Shown here: positions 1 to 7,544 of the stretch, piece by piece | Layout of the letters: each line of letters begins with the position of its first letter | Position numbering within the stretch: position 1 is the stretch's first letter | DNA from: Candidatus Scatosoma pullicola | GTDB lineage: Bacteria > Bacillota > Clostridia > Christensenellales > Borkfalkiaceae | DNA: 46,199 nucleotides | Direction of reading: 5' to 3' | Assembly (NCBI GenBank): GCA_018712725.1 | Contig: DVGN01000052.1 | Coordinates: 1-46,199, forward strand | Position numbers and translations under genes: made by a program | Notes under the pieces: model-generated | Told to the model about the DNA's origin: nothing | Seen by the model: only the letters and a program-made list of their open reading frames with translations | Databases searched by the model: none

Positions 1-490
1 CGAAACGCGGTATAAGGGCGCATCTTGCGCCCTCACCGGTATTCCCCTTGCTCGTTTACATTTGAGTAAAGTCGCTGCGGTGAACCTTCCGGCTTCGGGC
101 GCAATCTGCAACCCTTCTCCGCGTTTTGACGGTAACCTTTATCGGTTTATTCAGGCGAAGCGCGTATATACTGTGCAATACTTTGTCGGACTGCGTTTTC
201 CTTGGGTCACGTACGTATGAGTACGCTCCCCGGCGGAAAGCCTTGTCCTTCGCGTCTTGCTTGTATCTACGCGTTTTAACGGTTGACGGGTTCGCTTGGA
301 ACAGGCGAAACGCGTATATACTGTGCAATACTTTGTCGCCCTTGCGTTTTTGCTTGGCTCTAATACGATTAAGTAAACTCGCGGCGGCAAATCCGCGCCC
401 TTCGCGCATAACTCGTATCTCCGCGTTTTAACGGGTGACGGGGTCGCTCGGGAGAGCGAAACGCGGATATACCTGCATTGTCGGCTTTAT
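1..490. repeat. Tandem array of ~150-bp repeat units (left copy)
   Basis: Units start with GCGAAACGCG or a one-base variant at 1 (first base outside the window), 155, 305 and 456. The first unit (type A, about 154 bp) continues with a GGGCGCA/TGCGCCC hairpin. The next two (type B, 150 and 151 bp) continue with GTATATACTGTGCAATAC. The last is cut off after about 35 bp. Each unit ends with a CGCGTTTTRACGG block, which can pair with the AAACGCG that opens the next unit. The same family recurs at 19261-19770. Short reading frames cross it in several frames, but the A unit length is not a multiple of 3 and the frames are not conserved, so I treat it as non-coding. The array extends beyond the left edge. 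Confidence 0.85.
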
Positions 491-510
491 GGCGTGTCGC
501 CGGTGTCCTG

Positions 511-516
511 TATAAT
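511..516 (+). promoter_or_regulatory. Possible -10 box for the MBL hydrolase gene
   Basis: TATAAT lies 75 bp before the chosen start codon and just after the repeat array. No good -35 box is seen at 16-18 bp, so this is tentative. Confidence 0.35.
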
Positions 517-590
517 TTTTCCGCAAAACACAAGTGGCGTTGCTTTTGTTTGCAAAACATAAGCAACGAAAAACAATCCGGGAGGAAAAA

Positions 591-1217
591 ATGCAGATCA
601 TTTGCATTCCGCCGCAGGGATTTGCGGCAAACAGCTATATCGTCACGGCGGACGGGAAAAATGCCGTCGTCGTGGATCCCGCGCAGCCGCGCGTGGAGGA
701 CGAAGTGCGCAGGCGGGGGCTCGTGCCCGCGTTCGTGCTTCTGACGCACGTCCATTTCGACCACATCGGCGGCGTCCGCGGGCTGCGGTATCTGGGCGCG
801 AAAGTGCTGTGTTCTGCGGACGAAGCCGTCCTCATCGGCTCGGACGCAGATCTCTGCGAAGCGTTCGGCGCGCTGCCGCCCGGATTCAGCGCGGACGGGA
901 CTTTTTCCGACGGGGAGACCAAGGAACTCTGCGGGCTGACAGTGGAGGCGGTCTTTACGCCCGGGCACACCGCGGGCAGCATGTGTTATCTCGTCCGGGA
1001 CGAAAAGGACGGGGGCAGGGCTTTGTTCACGGGCGATACTCTCTTCCGCGGGAGCGTGGGGAGGACGGATTTCCCCACGGGGAGCGATTCGGCGCTGCGG
1101 CAGAGCCTGAAAAAGCTCGCCCGGCTGGACGGCGGCATCCCCGTATATCCGGGGCACGGAGAGGGCAGCACTTTGGCGGACGAGCGGGAAAACAATCCCT
1201 TTCTCATCGGATTATAA
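591..1217 (+). CDS. MBL-fold metallo-hydrolase (glyoxalase II-like)
   Basis: A 208-residue soluble protein of the metallo-beta-lactamase fold, which usually binds two metal ions and hydrolyses thioesters or related substrates. The HxHxDH motif is at residues 53-58 (HVHFDH). Further metal ligands fit H126 (TPGHTAGS), D149 (FTGDTLF) and H189 (YPGHG). Length and motif order match the short hydroxyacylglutathione-hydrolase-like proteins common next to hemZ in Clostridia; the true substrate cannot be read from sequence. The ATG at 591 follows GGAGG at 581-585. An upstream in-frame ATG at 534 lacks such a site and would add residues unlike the family. hemZ starts 18 bp downstream, so the two are probably co-transcribed. 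Confidence 0.88.
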   Translation: MQIICIPPQGFAANSYIVTADGKNAVVVDPAQPRVEDEVRRRGLVPAFVLLTHVHFDHIGGVRGLRYLGAKVLCSADEAVLIGSDADLCEAFGALPPGFSADGTFSDGETKELCGLTVEAVFTPGHTAGSMCYLVRDEKDGGRALFTGDTLFRGSVGRTDFPTGSDSALRQSLKKLARLDGGIPVYPGHGEGSTLADERENNPFLIGL

Positions 1218-1235
1218 AGGGGCAGGGGAGAGGTT

Positions 1236-2621
1236 ATGACCCAAACGGCATTGAAAACGGACTGCGCGTTTCTCGAAAACGAGCTGTTGGACGTGGTGCG
1301 GCTTTTTGAAAGCCGCCCTCTTTGCGTGACCCATTCTTTCCGCTATGCGGAGGGGATTTTTTACAACGATTTCGACGTGGACGGGGAAAAGCGGCGCTTT
1401 TCGGAGGCGGCGCAGCCCAAGGACGAAGTGGAGTACAAGCGCTTCGAACGGCGGTTTGCCAAACTCGGGCTGTACGAGATTTTAAGCGAAAAATACGCCC
1501 GAAAAATGCCCTGGGGGGCTTTGACGGGCATCCGCCCCACCAAACTCGCCTATACCGAGAAGGAGGCGGGGCGGGACTTTGTCTCCCTCTTCCGCAAGAT
1601 GGGAGTGGCGGAGGAGAACATCGCCCTCGTTTCCGAAGTTCTGAAAACGCAGGAGGAAATTTACGAAAAAAGGGACGGGAACAGCGATTTGTTCGTATCC
1701 CTGCCCTTCTGTCCGACCAAGTGCAGCTACTGTTCCTTCATCACGGCGCCCATCGACAAAACGCGCGCCTTTCTGCCCGACTATCTCGATTGTCTCGAAA
1801 GGGAACTCGCCGCCTGCGGGGAACTCATCGGCAACCTGCGCAGCGTGTACATCGGCGGGGGGACCCCCTTCGTGCTCGATCCGCCCGATCTCGAGCGGGT
1901 GCTGAAAGGGGTGGCGGCGGTCCGCACAAACGGGTGCGAATACACGGTGGAGGCGGGGCGGCCGGACGTGTTCACGGAGGAAAAGCTGCGACTTCTGAAA
2001 GAGTACGGCGTCACCCGCATCTGCGTCAATCCGCAGAGCTTTTCGGACGCCACCCTCGCGCGGATCGGGCGGAAACACACCGCCGCCGATCTCTACCGCG
2101 CTTTCGAGATGTCGGCGAAATACGGCTTCGACGTCAACGCCGACCTCATCGCGGGGCTGACGGGGGAGAGCCTTGAAGAATTCGTTTTCAGCGTAAAGGA
2201 AGCGGTGAAAACGGGGGCGGAAAACATCACGGTGCATTGCCTTTGCTTAAAGTCCGGCGCCAAGCTGAAAGAGGAGTGCGCCTATCTCGAAAACCCGCTC
2301 GTCTCTTCCATGGTATCGGCATCCAGGGAAATTCTGCGGGATGCGGGGTATCTTCCGTACTATATGTACCGGCAGAAATACCAGGTCGGGAACAACGAAA
2401 ACGTGGGCTGGACCAGGCCGGGGAAGGCGTGCGTGTACAACGTGGACATCATGGAGGAAGTGGCGGACAATCCCGCCGCGGGCGCGAACGCGGTGTCCAA
2501 AAAGGTGACGAACGGGCGCAACCGCATCGAGCGCTTCGCCTCTCCCAAGGATCTGAAGACGTACATCGGAAAAATCGACGAAATTATCGCAAAGAAAAAA
2601 TCGTTTTTCGGGCGAATTTGA
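1236..2621 (+). CDS. hemZ: HemZ-type radical SAM coproporphyrinogen dehydrogenase-like protein
   Basis: A 461-residue radical SAM enzyme. The cluster motif C159-x3-C163-x2-C166 (CPTKCSYC) would bind the 4Fe-4S cluster that cleaves SAM. A GGGTP motif follows, and VEAGRPD is typical of HemZ and its relatives. The roughly 150-residue N-terminal extension before the radical SAM core is a HemZ hallmark and separates it from HemN/HemW. Family members are annotated as oxygen-independent coproporphyrinogen III dehydrogenases. No other haem gene is in the window, so the role in this organism is inferred; a haem-chaperone role is an alternative. The stop codon overlaps the rpsO -35 region. Confidence 0.85.
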   Translation: MTQTALKTDCAFLENELLDVVRLFESRPLCVTHSFRYAEGIFYNDFDVDGEKRRFSEAAQPKDEVEYKRFERRFAKLGLYEILSEKYARKMPWGALTGIRPTKLAYTEKEAGRDFVSLFRKMGVAEENIALVSEVLKTQEEIYEKRDGNSDLFVSLPFCPTKCSYCSFITAPIDKTRAFLPDYLDCLERELAACGELIGNLRSVYIGGGTPFVLDPPDLERVLKGVAAVRTNGCEYTVEAGRPDVFTEEKLRLLKEYGVTRICVNPQSFSDATLARIGRKHTAADLYRAFEMSAKYGFDVNADLIAGLTGESLEEFVFSVKEAVKTGAENITVHCLCLKSGAKLKEECAYLENPLVSSMVSASREILRDAGYLPYYMYRQKYQVGNNENVGWTRPGKACVYNVDIMEEVADNPAAGANAVSKKVTNGRNRIERFASPKDLKTYIGKIDEIIAKKKSFFGRI

Positions 2622-2650
2622 TTTACATTCGGGAAAGAATGTGGTACAAT
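2622..2650 (+). promoter_or_regulatory. Sigma-A-type promoter of rpsO
   Basis: TTTACA (2622-2627), a 17-bp spacer, then TACAAT (2645-2650) with an extended TGG just before the -10. The -35 box begins right after the hemZ stop codon. Confidence 0.8.
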
Positions 2651-2660
2651 AACAGTAACG

Positions 2661-2724
2661 GCCGCCGGGAGAGGCGATTCTCCACGCCTCACGCAGCGGC
2701 GCGGGATAAACGTTCCATAGGAGG
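2661..2724 (+). promoter_or_regulatory. Structured rpsO leader (possible S15 autoregulatory element)
   Basis: Two nested stems fold the leader: outer GCCGC (2661-2665) with GCGGC (2696-2700), inner GAGGCG (2671-2676) with CGCCTC (2685-2690). The ribosome binding site AGGAGG follows at 2719-2724. S15 represses its own mRNA through diverse leader structures in many bacteria. That this leader binds S15 is an inference from position and fold only. Confidence 0.35.
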
Positions 2725-2735
2725 ATAAAAAAGAA

Positions 2736-2990
2736 ATGGACAAGAAAGAGATCATCGCGAAATTCGCAACGCACGAAGGGGACACCGGTTCCCCCGAAGT
2801 TCAGATCGCGCTCCTCACCGAGCGGATCAACCACCTCAACGAGCATCTTCTCACCCACAAGCAGGACAATCATTCGAGAAGAGGGCTTCTGAAGATGGTC
2901 GGTAAGCGCAGAGGGCTTCTCGATTACCTCAAAGACAAGGACATCACGCGGTACAGAGCGGTCATCGAAGCGCTGAATCTCAGAAAGTAA
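2736..2990 (+). CDS. rpsO: 30S ribosomal protein S15
   Basis: An 84-residue protein; the family is usually 85-90. It carries the hallmarks of S15, including [19 protein letters not shown], the NHLNEHL segment, and [16 protein letters not shown], the 16S rRNA-binding part. It binds the central domain of 16S rRNA early in 30S assembly. It has its own promoter and leader, and an intrinsic terminator directly behind it. pnp follows, the conserved rpsO-pnp order found in most bacteria. Confidence 0.97.
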   Translation: MDKKEIIAKFATHEGDTGSPEVQIALLTERINHLNEHLLTHKQDNHSRRGLLKMVGKRRGLLDYLKDKDITRYRAVIEALNLRK

Positions 2991-2998
2991 ACGGCACG

Positions 2999-3030
2999 AA
3001 AGGGCGGGTTGTTTTAATCCGCCCTTTTTT
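2999..3030 (+). terminator. Intrinsic terminator after rpsO
   Basis: GGGCGG (3002-3007) pairs with CCGCCC (3019-3024), with flanking A/T pairs, followed by a run of six T. It begins 9 bp after the rpsO stop codon. Confidence 0.9.
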
Positions 3031-3051
3031 GTCGGCGGACAATGCCGTTTT

Positions 3052-3122
3052 GCCGCCCGCGCGGCGGCGTTTCCCGACGGGTTTCGGACGCCCGGACGGA
3101 GGTTCCGCGGACAAGCCCTCCG
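3052..3122 (+). promoter_or_regulatory. Two GC-rich hairpins in the pnp leader
   Basis: GCCGCC (3052-3057) pairs with GGCGGC (3063-3068), and CGGAGG (3097-3102) pairs with CCTCCG (3117-3122). Together they fill most of the 157 bp between the rpsO terminator and pnp. In some bacteria PNPase limits its own expression through a leader hairpin cut by RNase III; a similar role here is only a suggestion. No separate pnp promoter was recognised. Confidence 0.35.
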
Positions 3123-3187
3123 CAGTCAGGCGGCGGCGGAGGATAAGAACAAAAAAGAATTCATCGTACAAGGAGAAATTTTACAAA

Positions 3188-5287
3188 ATGGCATCACTGG
3201 ACAATTACAGGGTATTCAAAACGGACTATGCCGGCAGGGAACTCGTGATAGAGACCGGCAAATACGCGGAACAGGCAAACGGCGCCTGCCTCGTGCGCTG
3301 CGGGGACACGGCGGTGAGCGTCACCGTCTGCATGGCGGAAACGCCGAGAGAGGGAATGGATTTCTTCCCGCTGTCCGTAGACTACGAAGAAAAGATGTTC
3401 GCCGTCGGCAAGATCCCCGGCGGATTCAAGAAGAGGGAGGGCCGCGCGTCCGACAAGGCCATCCTCGTCGCCCGGCTCATCGACCGCCCCATCCGTCCGC
3501 TCTTCCCCAAGGGGATTTATAACGACGTCGTGGTGGTCGCCACCGCCCTTTCCGTCGATCCCGACATCGCGCCCGAGCCCCTCGCCATGATCGGCTCCTC
3601 CGTGGCACTGTCCATTTCCGACATCCCCTGGGCGGGACCTACCGGTTCGGTCGTCGTCGGCTGCGTGGACGGGAAATACGTCATCAATCCCACGGTCGCC
3701 GAAAAGGAGAAGAGCACCATCCACCTCTCCCTCGCGGGGACGAAGGACGCCATCCTCATGATCGAAGCGGGCGCCGAAGAAGTGTCCGATTCCGAAATGG
3801 TCGGCGCGATCATGTTCGGGCACGAAGAGATCAAGAAGGTGTGCGCTTTCATCGAAGACATTCAGAAGCAGGTGGGCAAGCCCAAGCGGGAGATGGAGTT
3901 CTACCACATCCCCGAAGATCTCGACAAGGCGGTGCGCGATTGGGGTTACGATAAAATCGCCTGGTCGCTCGACACCTTCGACCGTCAGGAACGGGAAAAG
4001 AGACAGGCGGACGTCGAAGCGGAAATTCTCGCGCATTTTGCCGACGTCTATCCCGAAAAGGAAAAGGAGATCAAGGATTCCGTCTACTATATCACCAAGG
4101 AGATCGTCCGCAAGAAGATCTTCGACAAGGGCATCCGCCCGGACGGCAGGGGGCTCAAAGAAGTCCGTCCCATCTGGTGCGAACACGGAGTTCTGCCCCG
4201 TGCGCACGGTTCGGCGGTGTTCACCCGCGGCCAGACGCAGGCGCTGACGACCTGCACCCTCGGCATGCTGGACGAAGCCCAGCGGCTGGAAGGTCTGGAC
4301 GAAGAGGAAGAAAAGCGGTATATGCACCAGTATAACTTCCCCGGCTATTGCACGGGCGAAGCCAAACCCCTGAGAAGCCCCGGTCGCCGCGAAATCGGCC
4401 ACGGCGCGCTCGCCGAAAGGGCGCTCGTTCCCGTCATCCCCTCCAAAGAGGACTTCCCGTACGCGATCCGCGTGGTCTCGGACATCCTGTCCTCCAACGG
4501 CTCTTCGTCGATGGCGTCGGTGTGCGGATCGACGATGGCGCTGATGGACGCGGGCGTGCCCATCAAAGCCCCCGTCGCCGGCTGCGCCATGGGTCTCATC
4601 AAGGACCCCGAAACGGGCAAATACGTCATCATGACGGATATTCAGGGGCTTGAAGACTTCCTCGGCGATATGGACTTCAAGGTGGCGGGCACCGAAAAGG
4701 GCATCACCGCCATTCAGATGGACATCAAGATCAAGGGCATTTCCGAGCAGATCATGCTCGACGCCATCGCCCAGGCGCAGGAAGGCAGACGGTTTATCCT
4801 CGGCAAGATGCTCGAATGTATCCCCGAACCCAAGGATCACCTCTCCGATTACGCGCCCAAGATCATCTCCTTCCAGATCAGCCCGGACAAGATCGGCGAC
4901 GTCGTCGGCAAGCAGGGCAAGGTCATCAACAAGATCATCGAACAGACGGGTACCAAGATCGACATCGAAGACGACGGCACGGTGTGCATCGCCTGCTACG
5001 GCGACATTTCGGCGGCGGAACGCGCCAAGGCGATCGTGCAGTCGATCGCGCACGATCCCGAAGTGGGGGATATGTTCGTCGGCGTGGTCGTCCGCATCCT
5101 CTCCCGCGTGGGGGCGTTCGTCGAGTTCGCGCCCGGCAAGGACGGCATGATCCACATCTCCCGCCTGTCCGATCAGCGGGTCAACCAGGTGGAGGACGTC
5201 CTCAACATCGGCGATCGGGTCAAGGTGGAAATCATCAAGATCGGCGAAAAGGGCATCGACCTTAAATTGCTGGAAAAATACGAATAA
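3188..5287 (+). CDS. pnp: Polyribonucleotide nucleotidyltransferase (PNPase)
   Basis: A 699-residue phosphorolytic 3'-to-5' exoribonuclease that degrades mRNA and can also add tails. Two RNase PH-like domains lie at roughly 1-230 and 310-540. A KH domain follows (IGDVVGKQGKVINKII, near residue 570) and then a C-terminal S1 domain from about 626 (GVVVRILSRVGAFVEF). Length and domain order are standard. The reading frame is open back to 3029, but the ATG at 3188 matches the family N-terminus (MASLDNYRVFKTDYAGREL) and follows AGGAG at 3171-3175, with a rather long 12-nt gap. It probably works with RNases in the mRNA turnover machinery. Terminator-like hairpins follow. Confidence 0.97.
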   Translation: MASLDNYRVFKTDYAGRELVIETGKYAEQANGACLVRCGDTAVSVTVCMAETPREGMDFFPLSVDYEEKMFAVGKIPGGFKKREGRASDKAILVARLIDRPIRPLFPKGIYNDVVVVATALSVDPDIAPEPLAMIGSSVALSISDIPWAGPTGSVVVGCVDGKYVINPTVAEKEKSTIHLSLAGTKDAILMIEAGAEEVSDSEMVGAIMFGHEEIKKVCAFIEDIQKQVGKPKREMEFYHIPEDLDKAVRDWGYDKIAWSLDTFDRQEREKRQADVEAEILAHFADVYPEKEKEIKDSVYYITKEIVRKKIFDKGIRPDGRGLKEVRPIWCEHGVLPRAHGSAVFTRGQTQALTTCTLGMLDEAQRLEGLDEEEEKRYMHQYNFPGYCTGEAKPLRSPGRREIGHGALAERALVPVIPSKEDFPYAIRVVSDILSSNGSSSMASVCGSTMALMDAGVPIKAPVAGCAMGLIKDPETGKYVIMTDIQGLEDFLGDMDFKVAGTEKGITAIQMDIKIKGISEQIMLDAIAQAQEGRRFILGKMLECIPEPKDHLSDYAPKIISFQISPDKIGDVVGKQGKVINKIIEQTGTKIDIEDDGTVCIACYGDISAAERAKAIVQSIAHDPEVGDMFVGVVVRILSRVGAFVEFAPGKDGMIHISRLSDQRVNQVEDVLNIGDRVKVEIIKIGEKGIDLKLLEKYE

Positions 5288-5300
5288 ATCTTTTGACCCG

Positions 5301-5336
5301 TTTCCCCGCTTCCGTTTCAGGAGCGGGGGAAATTTT
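5301..5336 (+). terminator. Intrinsic terminator after pnp
   Basis: TTTCCCCGCT (5301-5310) pairs with AGCGGGG plus flanking A residues (5322-5332), followed by TTTTT at 5333-5337. It lies just behind the pnp stop codon. Confidence 0.85.
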
Positions 5337-5354
5337 TACGGACGGAAAAGTGAG

Positions 5355-5386
5355 CCGCCCCGCCGCATTTGCGGCGGGGCGGTTTA
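5355..5386. terminator. Second strong hairpin behind pnp
   Basis: A perfect 12-bp GC stem (CCGCCCCGCCGC, 5355-5366, with 5371-5382) closes an ATTT tetraloop and is followed by TTTAAT. It may act as a back-up terminator or protect the mRNA 3' end from exonucleases. Confidence 0.6.
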
Positions 5387-5417
5387 ATCGCGGATTTGCA
5401 CGGGAAAGGCTTGGGGA

Positions 5418-5815
5418 CAAGTTGTAAGACTTGCGTTTTATTGCCGTCAGGCAATCGGCGCCGTCAGACGCAATTATCCCCAATAAGCAAACCACAGGTT
5501 TGCGCAATCCTTACCGCGTCAGCGGTCAGCGCCGAAGGCATAATCCTTTCCCACCCAAGCAAACCACAGGTTTGCGCAATCCGGAGTCAAGAGGCATTGC
5601 CTCTTGCGGGTGCAGGGCGGAGCCCGCAATCCTTACCGCGTCAGCGGTCAGCGCCGAAGGCGAAACCATTCCCACATAAAGCAAAACGCAGTTTTGCGCC
5701 TTACCGCGTCAGCGGTCAAACGCGGTTCAGCCGCGTAGGCCTTTCCCAATACAAGCAAGCCACAGACTTGCGTTTTATTGCCGTCAGGCGCACCTCTTCC
5801 CAACTCAAAAATCGC
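5418..5815. repeat. Array of short varied palindromes (hairpin array)
   Basis: About five degenerate units of 54-119 bp start near 5418, 5485, 5560, 5679 and 5753. Most open with a hairpin of the form GCAAACC-ACA-GGTTTGC and continue with another such as ACCGC-GTCA-GCGGT. They end in a TTCCCA-like tract. Stem sequences differ between units but still pair: GCAAACC/GGTTTGC twice and GCAAAAC/GTTTTGC once, while the last unit has GCAAG/CTTGC. Other stems are ATTGCC/GGCAAT, CAAGAGGC/GCCTCTTG and CGCGG/CCGCG. No gene was found here. The array fills the gap between pnp and the tail of the minus-strand membrane gene. Confidence 0.75.
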
Positions 5816-5825
5816 GGTTTTTCGT

Positions 5826-6563
5826 TTACGGCGTCGGGGGCATTCCGCCCGAAAGGTCGCTCATCGTCGTGTGTCTCTTTTTCCTGCCGGTGCCCGAACC
5901 GAAATCGGAAGAGCAGTCGCAGCAGCTTCCGTCGCAGCAATCGCAGTCGCAGCTGTCCGCTTGTAAGAGGACGAGCAGGACGACGACGGCGACGATGCCG
6001 ACGGCGAAAGAGGAGGGGATCGCAAGCGCCACGAGAAGCTCCTGCGGCGTTTCGCAGTCGGTAAAAGATCCGATCGCAAACAGCACTACGGGAATACACA
6101 GCAGCGTAAAGGCGGCGTAGTTGTCGCCCTCTTTCACCCAAAGCACGATGCCGACCGTAAAGAGGGCGATCGCCCAAAGGACGCACACGGCGACGAAAGC
6201 CGCTTTGCGGCGGGCTATCCAGGGGATGCTGAGAAGGAATACGGGGATCGCATAGCTGCAGGCGGCGAGCAGGGCGAAAAAGGTCGCCGCCCTGAAAGAC
6301 AGGGGCAGGGATTTGGCGACGTAGAAAGATCCCACCAAAAGTCCGCAGGAAACCACGTTGAGAACAAGGGTGACGATCGGCGTCCAAGGGTGCCTTCGGG
6401 CAAAGAACAAGGGCACGATCGCCACCGCCATGAGAAAGGCGCCGATGCCGAAAGGACCGCCCCATTCGACGTCCAGCCGGGAAACGGCGGAGGCGACGAC
6501 GGAAGAGAGCAGAAGAAAAACGAGTAAAATCCCCAACGTCATCCGCATTTTTTTGCTTATCAT
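5826..6563 (-). CDS. Seven-helix membrane protein with Cys-rich C-terminal tail
   Basis: A 245-residue protein of unknown function. Seven hydrophobic segments fill roughly residues 8-202. The hydrophilic tail (about 203-245) holds seven cysteines in 13 residues: C205, C207, C209, C210, C214, C215, C217 (SCDCDCCDGSCCDC). A basic GRKKR patch and a Ser/Pro-rich end follow. The dense Cys/Asp cluster could bind metal or form an Fe-S site, but there is no direct proof. The ATG at 6563-6561 follows a GGAG site. It lies 48 bp behind a paralogue of the same layout (6612-7376) and is probably in one transcript with it. I do not recognise the family. Confidence 0.75.
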   Translation of the reverse strand: MISKKMRMTLGILLVFLLLSSVVASAVSRLDVEWGGPFGIGAFLMAVAIVPLFFARRHPWTPIVTLVLNVVSCGLLVGSFYVAKSLPLSFRAATFFALLAACSYAIPVFLLSIPWIARRKAAFVAVCVLWAIALFTVGIVLWVKEGDNYAAFTLLCIPVVLFAIGSFTDCETPQELLVALAIPSSFAVGIVAVVVLLVLLQADSCDCDCCDGSCCDCSSDFGSGTGRKKRHTTMSDLSGGMPPTP

Positions 6564-6611
6564 AATTTTCTCCTTATCGGTTTTTGCGCGCGGCGGTTTG
6601 CCGGGCGCGGC

Positions 6612-7376
6612 TTATTCTTTCTTTTCGAAGTCTCCGGCGGACAGGCGGTCGAAGGAGGTCTTTATCTTTTTGTTTTTCCTCTTGCCTCCGCCTCCGCCGC
6701 CGCAGTCGCAGTCCGCTCCGCCGCAGCCGTTCCCGTCGCTCTGACAGCACAGGATGAGGAATACGACCCCTCCCGGCAGATAGGAGCCGGGCGCCGCCAT
6801 TTTGTACATCAGCGTCCGGAGATGGTTTGCGTCGGACGCCGCGCTGCCGACCAGGCAGAGGGCGAAAACGGAAAAGATAAGCAGGCAGACATACGATTTT
6901 CCGCGGCTGACGTCCAAGGGCAGATGCGCCCGGATGACTCCGCCGACGGCGAACAGGGCGATCGCCCAGAAGAGATGTCCCAGGACGATAAACCAAAGTT
7001 TTTCGCCGAGACCGGGGAGGCTCAGTAGCCCTGCCGGAAGCAGGTAGAAGAGGGCGGGAAAGAGGGCGGCGGCAAGGATGTAGGAAAAGGGGAGTCCGAC
7101 TTCCGCGCCGATGAGCCACGCGCCCGCGAACATGCCGCAGCCGACGGCGCTCAAAAGCAGGCAGAGCCAGGACATGTGCGGGTATTTTTTGCGGGAGACG
7201 TAAAAAAAGACGGAAATGCCCATAGAAAGACAGCCGAGCAGGAAGGCTGCCATCCAGGGCTCGGAGCTGTTCTCCGCCGCGATCGCCCGTGCCGCCCCCG
7301 CGGTCAGTCCCGCGGCGAGCATATAGGCGAAAAGCAGGAAAGCCCCCTGCCGCACTTTTTTTGTGTATGGATACAT
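6612..7376 (-). CDS. Seven-helix membrane protein with Cys/Gly-rich C-terminal tail
   Basis: A 254-residue protein of unknown function and likely paralogue of the downstream 5826-6563 gene. Both have seven hydrophobic segments in similar places, a shared FWAIALFAVG/LWAIALFTVG helix, and a tail that starts with cysteines. Here the tail runs CCQSDGNGCGGADCDC, then six glycines and a basic KRKNKK patch. The tail is followed by an acidic end. The start ATG (7376) has a GGGAG-type site upstream, and an extended -10 promoter lies at 7400-7428. It is the first gene of a two-gene minus-strand unit. Function unknown; a metal or redox sensing role is speculation. Confidence 0.75.
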   Translation of the reverse strand: MYPYTKKVRQGAFLLFAYMLAAGLTAGAARAIAAENSSEPWMAAFLLGCLSMGISVFFYVSRKKYPHMSWLCLLLSAVGCGMFAGAWLIGAEVGLPFSYILAAALFPALFYLLPAGLLSLPGLGEKLWFIVLGHLFWAIALFAVGGVIRAHLPLDVSRGKSYVCLLIFSVFALCLVGSAASDANHLRTLMYKMAAPGSYLPGGVVFLILCCQSDGNGCGGADCDCGGGGGGKRKNKKIKTSFDRLSAGDFEKKE

Positions 7377-7399
7377 TCCCTTTTCTCTCCCTTTTTTTC

Positions 7400-7428
7400 A
7401 TTATATCACAGCAAATGGAAAAAAGCAA
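7400..7428 (-). promoter_or_regulatory. Promoter of the Cys-tail membrane protein pair
   Basis: On the minus strand: TTGCTT (-35, plus 7428-7423), a 17-bp spacer, then TATAAT (plus 7405-7400) preceded by TGA (extended -10). Confidence 0.75.
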
Positions 7429-7485
7429 CATTTTTTCTGAAAAATCCGTTTTGCCGGGCGGCTGCGGCGAATTGCGGCGATACGG

Positions 7486-7514
7486 TTGACAAAAGAAAGG
7501 GAGGAGAGTATAAT
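7486..7514 (+). promoter_or_regulatory. Consensus sigma-A promoter of the glycosyltransferase gene
   Basis: TTGACA (7486-7491), an exact 17-bp spacer, then TATAAT (7509-7514), a full consensus match. It stands divergent to the minus-strand promoter at 7400-7428. Confidence 0.9.
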
Positions 7515-7544
7515 AAAAGATGATATTATACGGAGATGGCTACT

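Noticed and set aside
126..431. A 101-codon frame in the left repeat array, with a similar one at 19522-19836
   Set aside because: They share peptide bits only because the DNA repeats. Unit lengths such as 154 bp shift the frame, and there is no ribosome site.
1..490. CRISPR array
   Set aside because: Units of about 150 bp are similar throughout, with no short constant repeat alternating with unique spacers, and no cas genes lie nearby. The same holds for 5418-5815.
3194..5155. A 653-codon open frame on minus opposite pnp
   Set aside because: The GC-rich codon use of pnp keeps the opposite strand open. The translation is His/Asp-rich and has no family features or ribosome site.
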